The notes under the pieces were generated by a model. That model searched no databases, was not told where the DNA came from, and saw nothing but the letters and a program-made list of their open reading frames with translations. Source: Curvularia sp. ZM96 (lineage: Eukaryota > Ascomycota > Dothideomycetes > Pleosporales > Pleosporaceae). Taken from it: a DNA stretch of 64,000 nucleotides. Shown here in pieces: positions 22,110 to 32,960 of the stretch. Made by a program: the position numbers and the translations under genes. How positions within the stretch are numbered: the stretch's first letter is position 1; the number at the start of each line of letters is the position of its first letter. Location of the stretch: NCBI GenBank assembly GCA_022457065.1, contig JAJGBQ010000001.1, positions 310,001-374,000 of the forward strand, given 5' to 3'.

Positions 22110-24003
22110 ATGGCCTCCCCTCAAGAGAGTGAGAATGAGCCTTTGATTCCTCGTATTCGCGGCCTCTCATCTACTGTTCTCGTAGCTACCGACTCGGCCC
22201 AGTCGAATTCAATGTCAAACAATGTGCCTGCTACTTTCGCTCCGGACGATTCCATATCCAAGCAAGTCAATAGGAAGATGGATATAGCTTTGCTCCCTTT
22301 TCTATCTCTATTGTATCTCCTTAATGGCCTAGATCGATCCAACGTGGGTAATGCAGAGACTCAAGGTACGTCGAAACCTCGCATGGATGTGCTCGACTGT
22401 TCATCACAGTCTATGTGTAGGCTTTACGACGGATATCGGTGCTACCCCAGACGACCTTAACCTCGCAGTCTCGCTTTTCTTCATCACCTTTGTCCTGCTA
22501 CAACCTCCTTCAGCCGCGGTTGGAAGATGGCTAGGCGCAAAACATTGGATCACCATCATTATGGCAAGCCAAACCACTCCCACTGCGTAGCGGACATCCT
22601 GACGTGTATCTCAGATTGGTTGGGGTGTCTTTACAGTAGCACACGCATTCATCCGTGGAAGGAGAGCACTTATTGCTGTCCGACTAATGATTGGTGCCTT
22701 TGAAGCAGGCTTCTACCCTACTGCTATCGCCTACCTCTCTAGCTTCTACTGCCGGTACGATCTCGCGGTGCGCATCGGCCTGTTCTATGGGCAATACGCG
22801 ATAGCTGGCGCCTTTTCGGGATCAATTGGTACGTGACCCGGAAGATGGACAGTAGCACTCGAGTTGACGGAGGTATTACTAGCATATGGCATCTTCCACC
22901 TCAACGGCACATCACTGGAGAACTGGCAAATTCTATTCATCATTGAAGGAGGCGTCACGATATTCATAGCATTCGTCGCTTGGTTCTGGTTACCCCAAGG
23001 ACCGAAGTCAGCCTGGTTCCTCACTTCTGAGGAACGACTGTTTGCCGCACAACGCATCGTCACTGACAACTCTCCCTCTACTGCTCATGAGTACAGTGAT
23101 GATGGGGTGTGGAAGAAACGACTTACAAAGCGGGACGCCGTAGAAACAGCGAGAGACTGGAAACTCTGGTTCCTGTTGGTGTTCAATATTTGCGCAAGTG
23201 TGCCGAGCCAAGCTTTTTCCGTCTTCATGCCGATGGTTGTCCAGGGCTTGGGATACTCTTCTATAGAGGCAAACTTGGTAATTGAAATCTATGATATGAC
23301 GCTTGACTTACATAGAGTGACTAATACAACTAACTACAGATGTCCGTACCTCCTTTTGTTTGCGGTGCAGTAGGCCTCTACCTTTTTGCTCTCAGTTCAG
23401 ATCACCGGTGATTATTCCAACGTACAATTCCATGAGTTTTGCTAACGCAGTTTTGTAGAAAAGAACGAGGTTATCATATCATTACGGGTATATGCATCTC
23501 GCTGGTCGGTCTTATTGTCACTGTTACTACACGGTCGCATGGTACCCAGTATGTAGGGCTGTGCATCCTGCTCTTCGGCAGCTACATCTCAGCCCCTCTC
23601 ACGGTAGCCTGGCTAAGTGGAAACAATCCTGGTATGTCATCAACGACTGCACATAGTCGACCTCCTGCCGTTGTGAAAAGTACCGTACTAACTGAGGCCT
23701 TTAGAGCCCGGTAAACGCTCTCTCGTCTTGGGTGTAAACGGATTCGGCAATCTTGCCGGTGTGATTGGTGGTCAGCTGTACAAAAAGAAGTATGCGCCCA
23801 GATATCTCACACCTTTTTACGCTACCTTGGGTTTCGTAGCAGCGGCTCTCATGGGCTACACTGCATACAGATCAATACTAAAGTCTATCAATTCCAAAAG
23901 ATTGGAACTGGCGAATGCGAGTACCGCAGAAGAGATTGAAGAAGAGCGGTGGGGCGAGACAAGATATGCGGATGCAAAGTGGACGTTCTTATATGGACTT
24001 TGA
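22110..24003 (+). CDS. MFS transporter, allantoate/DAL5-type anion:cation symporter family (515 aa)
   Basis: A plasma-membrane proton symporter for small organic anions (allantoate, nicotinate, pantothenate or biotin are typical family substrates; this one is unknown). Seven exons: 22110-22365, 22421-22563, 22615-22828, 22883-23277, 23340-23407, 23459-23631 and 23705-24003. The family start LLPFLSLLYLLNGLDRSNVGNAE is clear in TM1. Further blocks are RLMIGAFEAGFYPTAIAYLS, EGGVTIFIAFVAWFWLP and, in the second half, SGNNPEPGKRSLVLGVNGFGNL. About 12 hydrophobic segments can be counted. The cytosolic C-tail is typical (EEIEEERWGETRYADAKWTFLYGL is the family ending; here only its pattern is cited). 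Intron 2 needs a GC donor (GCAAGC). It lies downstream of a Zn2Cys6 gene in the same orientation. Confidence 0.9.
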
Positions 24004-24301
24004 CAGTCGGAGAGCCTTAAACATTTCCCATCAAAAGGGTTTTCTGTTTTTAGTAATGTGCTGCCAAACAAACCACTGAACTCCAAACCATTTACCAGGA
24101 AGCAATGATTCCCAAATTTCGTTTGACACGTTGCCCACGGTGTAAGGAATATGTACTCAGTACACATGCCTCGGCTCCACGGCGTTAGGACCGGAGTTAA
24201 CAGTGGGGCAATCGTCCACCATGCATCACAGTCGCACCAGTTGCAAGACACAAAGTTGCTCTTCACGACATCCTGTATCGGAGCGCGACAGTTCAATCGG
24301 C
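24004..24301. other. Short intergenic region
   Basis: The 298 bases contain the MFS 3'UTR and the promoter of the F-box-like gene. Nothing distinctive was seen. Confidence 0.3.
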
Positions 24302-25978
24302 ATGTTCCGACTCTCTCCACTCTTCTCCAACCCATTCGTGTCACGATCTACACCGCCAGAGCCCGCCGATTCACGACAACCACCACCACCCATGGCCGAA
24401 GACGCAGCGCCCCTACCCCCGGCCTTCCCGTTTATGCGCCTTCCCCTTGAGCTGCGCGAACAAATCTACTCGCACTACTTCCATCCCGGCGACCACCTTG
24501 TTCGGAACCCAGCGTTGGAAGCCAAAGGCTTCTACGGTGGTGTCTACCAATGGGACCTCGATGTCTTCTACGTCAACAAGCAAATATACCGGGAGAGCAA
24601 GCGAGTCTGGAAAAGAGAAAATGTCTTTGTCAAGATAGCTACGCCATGGCCTAGTGCGGGTATGTATCATGTTTATCTCATGGCGACGGATGGAGTATCG
24701 GATCATGGCAGTATTGGCTTGTCTGGCAGCGGTCATCGTGAGCTTCCTTTTCTCCTCCAAGCCAAATACGACGAAAGCGTGTATGTTTAGGGCTGATTTT
24801 CGAATCTTTGCGTGTCTACAGTAAACCATATCTCGTCCGAGGGCCTGGTGCCGATTGTATGTGCAGATAGCAAGGCGGTGGCGTGCAAGGCGCATCATGC
24901 GGTGGTGCAGATTGATTCACCACTGCAAGGTGTGGAGCCAGAGCATATGGTGGTCATGTTGGTGGATGACTTGCCACTGTTCGCAAAGACGTGGTATTAC
25001 AGCGCCTTGTCGTATCCGATGCTTAACGAACGACTCCATGCGACATTTACTCTGCGGAACCCGTCGAAAGAGGAGGACCACGACGATGACGGTGCTGAGA
25101 GTGGAGAAGAGACAGAGAAGGAAGAAGGCCTAGGTGTCCCAATCTCTCTTCAAAAGAAAATCCTCCTCCCTTTCGAGCACGTCAAAGGTCTAGCCGGCGT
25201 CTTCATTCACGGCTTCTCTCGCAGCGTACGATCCGAGCTCGCGCGCCTCCAAGCTCTCCCCATCCCCACCCTCCAGCAATCCCTGGAATCAGCCACCGAG
25301 CTCATGCTCGCCGGTGACACAGCCCTTTCCAACCCCGATATCGCCCGTGAGGCCGCTGCCCTCGAAGCCCTCGACCTCTACAAAAAGTCCTTCCATGCAA
25401 TCCACATTCTCATCTACAACCGCACCCGCCGCGTCATGGCCGACGTCTTCTTCCACGACACAATCGCCCAGGGCCGCTACGCCGGCCATACAGGCATGAC
25501 AATCCGCGTTCTCCTCCGCCTGCAACTCGTCGCCCGCACCGTCGGCGCCTACAACCAGCTTGGACAATGGGACGAGTCCGCTTTCTGGGGCATGCGCAGC
25601 ATCAGAATCCTGACCGATTCGTTCAGTCCCAGCTTCGAAGCTTTCCTCAGGCACCTCCATGATGGCGCGGACGTCGGCTTTATCTACCTACGTACTGGAA
25701 TCGCTTTTTGGCACATGGAGCAGAACCGCGAGGACTGGATGGGCGAGCTGATTAGCTATGCGGATGATTCGAAGGCGTGTAGCGAGGAGTTGTGGGAAGT
25801 GGCAGGCGGGTTTTTGAGGGCGGCGGTTAGGGAGAGAGCGAGGGGTGAGTTGATGGCATATGGCGTTCCGCAAGAGAAGGTCGCGGCGCTGTTTGCGGAG
25901 TCGCAGCCGAGTGCGAGGTCGGCTGAGAGTGTGGAGGTTCATGATGGAAGTAGTTCGAGTGGTGAGGAAATATACTAG
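24302..25978 (+). CDS. F-box-like domain protein of unknown function (504 aa)
   Basis: Two exons, 24302-24659 and 24822-25978. A proline-rich lead is followed by PFMRLPLELREQIYSHYF (about residues 43-60), an F-box-like N-terminal motif common in fungal proteins, then DVFYVNKQIYRESKRVWKRENVFVKIATPWPSA. Joining the exons gives a smooth WPSAVNHISSEGLVPIV. The rest is helical, with a Glu/Asp-rich segment around 205-225 and a Ser-rich end (DGSSSSGEEIY). The intron is 162 bp, longer than its neighbours, and its first 130 bases stay open in frame, so retention would give a 43-residue alternative end. Two start choices exist: ATG 24302 or ATG at about 24392 (MAEDAAPLPP). Function unknown. Confidence 0.72.
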
Positions 25979-26315
25979 GGAAAGGCACCAGTAAATATTT
26001 CTCTCTTGCATGTGTGTGTGTGTAGAAGAGTGGAGGTTTCGATTTCAACCCACCCAGAGTTCTTTTGGTCGTTGTCATTCCATCATTTACTAGATTTCCC
26101 AACATACATATATACACATACATATTATAGTACACAAAACGTATCTCCGTTTGGGCAACTACCACTCCACACAAGGTCAGTTTCGTCCTTTTTTTGCTTT
26201 CAACAAAGAGACCAAAATCAGAGTGGAATACGCGTTGTTTCTTTCTTTTGACTTTTAATGACCTGCAGTGGTATCTCGATTATCCAGAGCGTCCCTCATT
26301 CCAAACGCCAGGTGC
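25979..26315. other. Convergent intergenic region with simple repeats
   Basis: This is the 3'UTR region of two convergent genes. It has a short (TG)n run at about 26010-26023 and an AT-rich TATACACATACATATTA stretch near 26108-26130. No gene was seen. Confidence 0.4.
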
Positions 26316-28170
26316 TTATTTGACCTGAGTTGGCGGCACACCCTCCTTGTGACTAGCAGCGGCTTCCGGCGCAGAAGCAGCCGAAGGGACGGTCGCAGAC
26401 TGCGGCGCGGCACCGCCTAGCCAGCCGAAAGCGCCAGCCTTCATATCTTTGAGCTGGGCCTCCTGCATCTTCTTCTCCTCCTCCGCCATATCCTTCAGCC
26501 ACTGCTCTCCGTTTTCACGAATCTGCTTGTCGAGATGGAGGTAGTTTTGCTTGCAGAATTCGCGGTACATGTCAATCATCATTTTGCCTTCGTTCATGCC
26601 CTGGGAGATATTTTGGTCGCCGAGGAGCATGCCTTGCTTGTGTGTGTCGAGGCCGAGGCTCTTCATGAACATGCCTCCTGCACTGCTCTTGGCCTTCTTC
26701 TTTTGCTGCTCAAGATCACGCTGGAATTGCTCGCGCAGTTTGGCCTCTCGGCGTGCGTACTCGGTCGGGATATCTTTGCCTTCCATGGACTTTAGAACGG
26801 TGCGAACATCGATGGGTTGGCCGGTTTGGCTCATCATGGCGAGATATTCGAGGAAGGGGATCAGGGCTATGAGACCCTTGTCATTGGGGTCGCCTTTCCA
26901 CTTGGGCAGGACAATGGCGTTTTCAGGCTGGAGCTTGACGTGTGATGGGTCGGTGTCGATGATGATGACTTTGGAGAGGTCGCGGTTGAGATATGAGAGG
27001 TCCTGGAAATAGTTAGTAAGGTGCTGTTGTATTTTTCATGTACCTTAAACGTACCTTGATGTACTCGCCCTTCTCGAAACGTGTCGCCTCACGGAACAGT
27101 GGCCACATGACAAGGCGGAAGGGGTCGAGTTTGCGGATAATAGGGTCGGCGTCCATGGACTTAACAGAGGTGAAGATGACGAGCTCGAACTGCGAGTTGA
27201 GGTAACGCAGGAAATAGTCAAGACCAGGCCGCTTTGCTAGTCGGTAGCCGTGCTTGGTGGTCCATTCTGAATGAAGCAGCAAATCCTCCAAACTCAGAAC
27301 AAGCGTCAGCTCGGGAGCGCCTCCAGGGATCTTGTCCTTGTCTGGCAGCAGTTTCTGGAAAGTAGGTTCGGTGTAGTAGGCCTTTTGTCCGTTGATACGA
27401 GCGGCGGCACGGGCATACATGGCGCCCAATGTCCAGCCATTTGGAGCATCTGGGTGTGCTGATTCCTCTTCGTCGGTCTCCCAGTTCCTGCCCATGTAGA
27501 CAGCTCCGGTGGTGCCGAATAGAAGCATGGCAAGGTACGACCAGTTTGCAACACGGTTCCGCCGCCGATCGGTACTTGTCTCGTATGCGGATTTGGGGAG
27601 TTCCCCGCCCATGCCCCCCTCGCGACCACCTGAAGCGCCTGGTGTGGGGTCTTCATGAAGCTCGTTGGGGTCGTTTGGATCTCTCTTCGCCTTGCCCTGA
27701 GCTGCGGCCTGCTCCTCAGCAAAAGTCGAAGGGATACCAAATCGCAGATCGGGTAGAGGTTTTTGCGGCTGTTGTGACTCGGGGCTCTCGGTGGTGGGAT
27801 CAGTGTTTTCGGTAGCCGACTTGGGGCCCGACATCTCCTCCTGCTCGCCCATCTTGAAGTCGTTTCCTGCATCTTGTGACGCTCGGGCTGCGCTTTCTAC
27901 GGGCCTAGAAGGCTGTGATGGTGTAGTGTTGCTCTCTGGCGACGCTGCAGTGTCGAACTCGGGTTGCTCTGCAGAGTTTACCGGGTTCGGCCGCGCCTTG
28001 TTTTCTTGGTCGAACTTTATAGGGTCTGAAGGCTTCCATGTGTTATCCTTTGGTTTGCCAACCTTGGCGTATGTGCGATTCGAATGCCATGTCGAGGCTA
28101 TGGATACTGTGCGTGGAGCGGCGAGGAGCGGCCGCGTGCGCAGCGCCCGAAAGGCACCTCGCGGCAGCAT
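26316..28170 (-). CDS. TIM50: Mitochondrial inner-membrane import receptor Tim50
   Basis: Tim50 is the TIM23-complex subunit that receives preproteins in the intermembrane space and seals the channel. Two exons (27055-28170 and 26316-27002, 52-bp intron) encode 600 aa. A basic mitochondrial presequence (MLPRGAFRALRTRPLLAAPRT) is followed by a long disordered segment rich in Ser, Pro and Glu. One membrane span (about 215-235, SYLAMLLFGTTGAVYMG) is followed by the FCP1/NLI-like domain from about residue 290: LTLVLSLEDLLLHSEW, KRPGLDYFLRYL, LVIFTSVKSMDADPII and KVIIIDTDPSHVKLQPEN. The phosphatase motif DxDx(T/V) is replaced by SLEDL, as expected for Tim50, which is not an active phosphatase. The C-terminal 170 residues are charged coiled-coil-like. 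EDEM is divergent, 344 bp away. Confidence 0.94.
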
Positions 28171-28514
28171 GGCGGGCAGAGGGAGAAATCCAAAGGAAAG
28201 TTCGAATCGACCAGAAGAAAAGAGAGAATGCAGATATGCGCCTCTATAACATATGGGCTGAAAAAGCCAGAAGGGCGGGACGGCAGGCAGATTCAATGGC
28301 GGTTGCGTCTCTGCGGCCCTGCGATGAAATAATTGACGGGTCGTTTTTCTTGGCGCAATGACGCTCGTTCGGCCATGGCATATGGTAATCGTGTCCTTCA
28401 CCCGCTGAACGCCATGTGGCCCCACCCCCGTGCTAATATATACTTTTGATACGGCTGCTTTCTACTGTTAAACAGAGCCCACTCTGATGTCACCTCACGG
28501 GCACCTCTTTGCCC
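28171..28514. promoter_or_regulatory. Divergent promoter region TIM50 / EDEM
   Basis: The 344 bases between head-to-head start codons must contain both promoters. No clear TATA box faces TIM50. An AT-rich TAATATATACTTTTGAT stretch at 28434-28450 lies about 70 bp before the EDEM ATG. Confidence 0.45.
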
Positions 28515-31500
28515 ATGCGACAGACTGGATGGCCTCCGCGGCGGAATGCGCCATGGACACTCGTGCTTTACATATGCTGCTGGGCGACTCTCGCATGCTG
28601 CATGACCGATGAGGCCATAGCAGCGCTCAGGTACCTTGTGCCGCCCGGCTTATCCAGCTACGTGCGTTTACTAATATCACCAGACAAGAGACACGCGATA
28701 TCTTCGACCATGGCTACGACAACTACATGAAACATGCATTTCCAGAAGACGAACTGCGTCCACTGACCTGCGGCCCACTGACACGCGACCGCAAAAACCC
28801 TGCGCATATTGAAGTCAACGACGTCTTGGGCAACTACTCGTTGACTCTGATTGACAGCTTATCCACTTTGGCAATCTTCGCCTCGACCCCTCCACCCAGC
28901 GACACAGGCACGAACAGACCTCTGACAGAGTTTCAGAACGGCGTCGAGCTCCTGGTCGAAAACTACGGGGACGGGCGACCTGGGCCGAGCGGCCAAGGTG
29001 CGAGATCGAGAGGCTTTGACCTGGACAGCAAAGTGCAGGTCTTCGAGACAGTCATTCGCGGAGTCGGAGGTCTGCTAAGCGCACACCAGTTCGCAGTGGG
29101 AGACTTGCCAATCCGTGGCTACAACCCCAAATCGGAGCGCAAGGACGAACAAGAAGGAATATTCTGGCCGAATGGATTTGTGTACGATGGGCAGTTGTTG
29201 CGTCTGGCTACAGACCTGGCAGAACGATTACTTCCTGCCTTCAACACGCCCACTGGCCTGCCATACCCCCGAGTCAATCTGCGACATGGCGTACCCTTCT
29301 ATGCCAAATCTCCGCACAATATGGATGCTGAACATGGCCAATGCGGAAGAGACCCCAATGATAAAGGAACCGAAGTCACTGAGACCTGCAGTGCTGGAGC
29401 GGGGAGTCTGGTCCTGGAATTTTCCGTCCTGAGCCGACTGACTGGCAATCCTCGGTACGAGAAGTTAGCCAAGAAGGCTTTCTGGGCGGTTTGGCAGCGC
29501 AGAAGCAGTATTGGGCTGATTGGTGCCGGAATCGATGCTGAGACGGGCCAATGGGTGAATGCCTACACCGGCATTGGAGCTGGCATTGACAGTTTTTTTG
29601 AGTACGCCCTCAAGTCGCATATTTTACTCTCTGGTCTACCCTACGACGAAGCCAATGCCACTACCGATTCCCCCGAAGCCTTCCTTGGTGCCTGGCTCGA
29701 TGCGCATGACGGTATCAAACGACAGATCTATCGTGGTGCGCAGCATCATCATCCCCATTACGCCCAGGTCGATTTGTACACTGGTGCTATCAGAGCTTTC
29801 TGGATTGACAGTCTCAGTGCGTTTTACCAGGGACTGTTAACCCTGGCTGGCGAACTCGATGAAGCCATTGAGACGCACCTACTGTACACTGCTCTGTGGA
29901 CTCGGTACTCCGCTATGCCTGAGAGATGGTCAACTGCAACCGCTAGCATTGAGCATGGCCTGCGCTGGTGGGGTGGTCGACCAGAGTGGATCGAGTCTAC
30001 CTGGTACCTTTACCAAGCCACCAAAGATCCTTGGTATCTGCACGTTGGGGAGATGGCCCTTCGCGACATTAAGAGGCGTTGCTGGACCGAATGCGGGTGG
30101 GCGGGCCTGAAAGACGTGCGCAGCGGCGAGCTGAGCGACCGTATGGAAAGTTTCTTTCTGGGCGAGACTGTGAAGTACCTGTTTCTCCTCTTTGATCCGT
30201 CGCATCCGCTCAACTCGTGGGATGCACCATTCGTCTTTACTACGGAGGGACATCCTCTAATTATACCCAAACGGATACGTGCAAAGAAACAGTCGGCTTC
30301 TCAGGCATCGCATGGCTGGCAGGCACGCGAGACATGCCCTCTCCCGCCAGCGCACTTGCCATTGAGCGTTTCTGCGACTGCGGCTCGTGGCGACGTCTAC
30401 CATGCGGCAAGCCTCGCAAAGCTGCATCTGATGCCAACCGTTGAGACGCTGGATTCCCCGCTGGTGGAGTTCAGCGCCGACCACCCCAGCATTTCACTGT
30501 CGGACGTTCGGTCGCCGTCCAACTACACATACTACCCATGGACGTTGCCTCCAGAACTGGTTCCGTACAATGCCACTAGCTCGCCTATGGCATCGCGGTC
30601 GACGTTTGATTTGTCGTTTCCCAACATGCCAAGTGCATCGCTAGTGAATGCGCTTTCAAGAGTACAAGAAGGCATATTGGTCAATTCCATCAGCGGACTG
30701 CGGTTTGGCATGGTGCGCGAGCCGGACGACATGGCTACGCTGAACAAAGCAATTGACATGGACGATCAGTTCCGCATCTACGCCATTTCGAACATTGCCT
30801 TGGGGCGTGATGAGAAGGTCTTCATGTCGCGTTCCACGATGGAGAACTTCAACCCGCTTGATCCTTTCTTTACCAGGACACGAGATGCTCAGGTGGTAGA
30901 TTTGGTGGTTGACGTTCCACCACAGACGACTTCGGGCGGGTCAAGTTTGCTGTCTGACCTGGTGAGCGAAGTACTAGATGGGGCCGGCAACATTTCTGAC
31001 ATGGACATTGCGGATGCGATTGAGCTGGATGTGGATGCTGAGGCGCTTCAAAGCGAGCCGTCGTACCTTGCCAACCTTCTCTCCTCGCTGCAAGCTCTGC
31101 TATCTGCTCCTACGGCTACCCCAACATCAACAAGGTGGATCGCCGGGAACACGGACCCGCAGCGTACCAAACGATATTCCTTGGCAGCCGCACTCCCCAC
31201 GGGGCCTGGAGCGGTACCGATGCCCGACACCAAAGACGCCGACATGACGTATAGTGTTGACAATCCATTGACGTGGACGAAGATTTACGTACACTCTACC
31301 ACACTTTGCGAGGAGCGCCTTGGAATAGAGATTGCGAAGCAGTTTCAAGTGCTTGTGATACCGCGTGGTGGTTGTTCGTTTTCTCGCAAGCTCCACAACA
31401 TCCCTGCGTACCCGCCCGACGGTGCCTCACTCCAGCTTGTGATTGTTGTCAGCTTCCCCGAGCACGAGGATGGCTATGGTGATACGGCGCGGCCACCGGC

Positions 31501-31690
31501 TCAACCACTGTTGGATGACGTACAGCATACGCCGTCTGGCATGCTGAGACCCAATCCCCTGCCGCTGATCATGGTGGGGGGAGGGGAGGCGACCATGGAC
31601 AAGCTGAGGAGAGCGAGCGGAGTGGGGATGAGAAGGCGGTACTATTTTCGCAGCCAGGGGATGAAGATTGGGAATCTGATAGTGTTGTAG
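28515..31690 (+). CDS. ER degradation-enhancing alpha-mannosidase-like protein (EDEM/Mnl1, GH47)
   Basis: A GH47 alpha-1,2-mannosidase-like protein of the ER lumen that trims N-glycans on misfolded glycoproteins for ERAD. Exons 28515-28630 and 28684-31690 give 1040 aa. A hydrophobic signal (APWTLVLYICCWATLACC) precedes the GH47 domain. The joined start reads QETRDIFDHGYDNYMKHAFP, then LGNYSLTLIDSLSTLAIF, FDLDSKVQVFETVIRGVGGL and CSAGAGSLVLEFSVLSRLTG. The domain closes with MESFFLGETVKYLFLLFDP and FTTEGHPL, whose Thr is the expected calcium ligand. A protease-associated-like region follows (about 870-1030, IPRGGCSFSRKL). It is longer than yeast Mnl1 (about 800 aa), as fungal forms often are. 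There are several NxS/T sites. Intron 1 is 53 bp. Confidence 0.93.
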
Positions 31691-31720
31691 GCACAGCCGG
31701 AGCCACAGCCGTGGCTGTGC
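31691..31720. repeat. Inverted repeat (hairpin) immediately after the EDEM stop codon
   Basis: GCACAGCC at 31691-31698 is the exact reverse complement of GGCTGTGC at 31713-31720. The 14-base spacer itself contains an overlapping smaller pair, AGCCAC and GTGGCT. It begins on the first base after the stop codon, so it lies in the 3'UTR and could fold in the mRNA. Confidence 0.6.
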
Positions 31721-32960
31721 AGGTAGATAGAAGGATTGAATGGCAAGGCTGCACGTAATACAGGGTCCTGGAACTCGGTGGTTGTCACGTCGCTCCGGTC
31801 CGTACTGCTGTCTGTCATCAGGCGAGCCAGGTCAAGGGATGCGGCGATCGCTTCGGCACGCGCGGTGTCAATGCAGCACAGGATACGCCATACCGGATTA
31901 GGGAGGTAGCGTAGTCTGGTCGCACGTGCTTATCGAACATCGCCGGCGCTTGTGTATGGGTGTAGTAGGTTGCAGCAGTTGAGCGCTATATCGGACCGTG
32001 ACCAGAAAAGAGGCCAGAAAGAGACTGAGGGATGCCCGTATTTGTCGGCGCCTAGCCCGTGGCTGCACAAAGGGGGGACGCTTCTGTGTACTCGCGGAGC
32101 TGAGGACCGTCTCGATTGGGCCCAATTCACACGCTCAATCTGGCAACTTACCACCAAAAAGCAACCGCGTAGAGTCAAGTCGTCGCCAGCATGCCGCGCG
32201 AGCTTAATTTCCTGGGCAGGGATTTGCGGCGCTCGAGTGGGGTGGTGTGGATAAAGCATGCTACCGCCAAAGGGGCAGGAGGCCATGCCGCCAAGGCTCT
32301 GCTATCGCGCAACAGAGGCCTCTGTCCGTTATCGATTCATTACCCATGCACCCATCCAGCGCGTGAGATGGCCTCGTCGACAACAGGATTCTCGTGGGAT
32401 GCACTACTCATGCGCGGCGACGTTCCATTTTTACGGGTTCCTGCAGACACGTCACCGAGCAAAAGCACTCCTGTATTGCTTGTGCTGACAATACCGTCAC
32501 CAGGCCATGCCTCGCTGCGCTGCCATTAGCCATGGCCCTGTACGAGCGGAAATCACTCCACCAGACGGCGCGCCTGTGCCTGCATGCGGAAGGTCGGCTC
32601 CTTCGTCTCGTATATTGCCCGCCCAGCAGACCGGGGTTCTTGGAATATTTCCTGCCTTTTTCTACCAAGTCGCCAAGACTTTCCGCTAACTGCTTTCTTC
32701 GCCCCCAGACGCTGCGACTAGTGGAGCGAGGCTGAGAAAGGAAGCCGGTGATACCTTGCTCCCCGCGTGCACACCATTGCCACCGAGTAATATCCAAAAA
32801 CTAGTCCGGCATCGCTCACCCACCCCGGTCTTCCAAGGGGTTAGCTCCAAATGGACGTGGATAGGTGCTCGTACATGTACTATAAAACTCGCTGCCCGCA
32901 GCATCATGCTCATCCACACCTCGTCCTTGGTCTTTCATTCCAGCCTCGTCCTCCTTCACC
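31721..32960. other. Intergenic region EDEM to fungalysin, with TATA box
   Basis: No gene was seen in these 1.2 kb. A strong TATAAAA at 32881-32887 stands 74 bp before the fungalysin ATG, followed by a C/T-rich stretch typical of fungal transcription starts. Confidence 0.5.
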
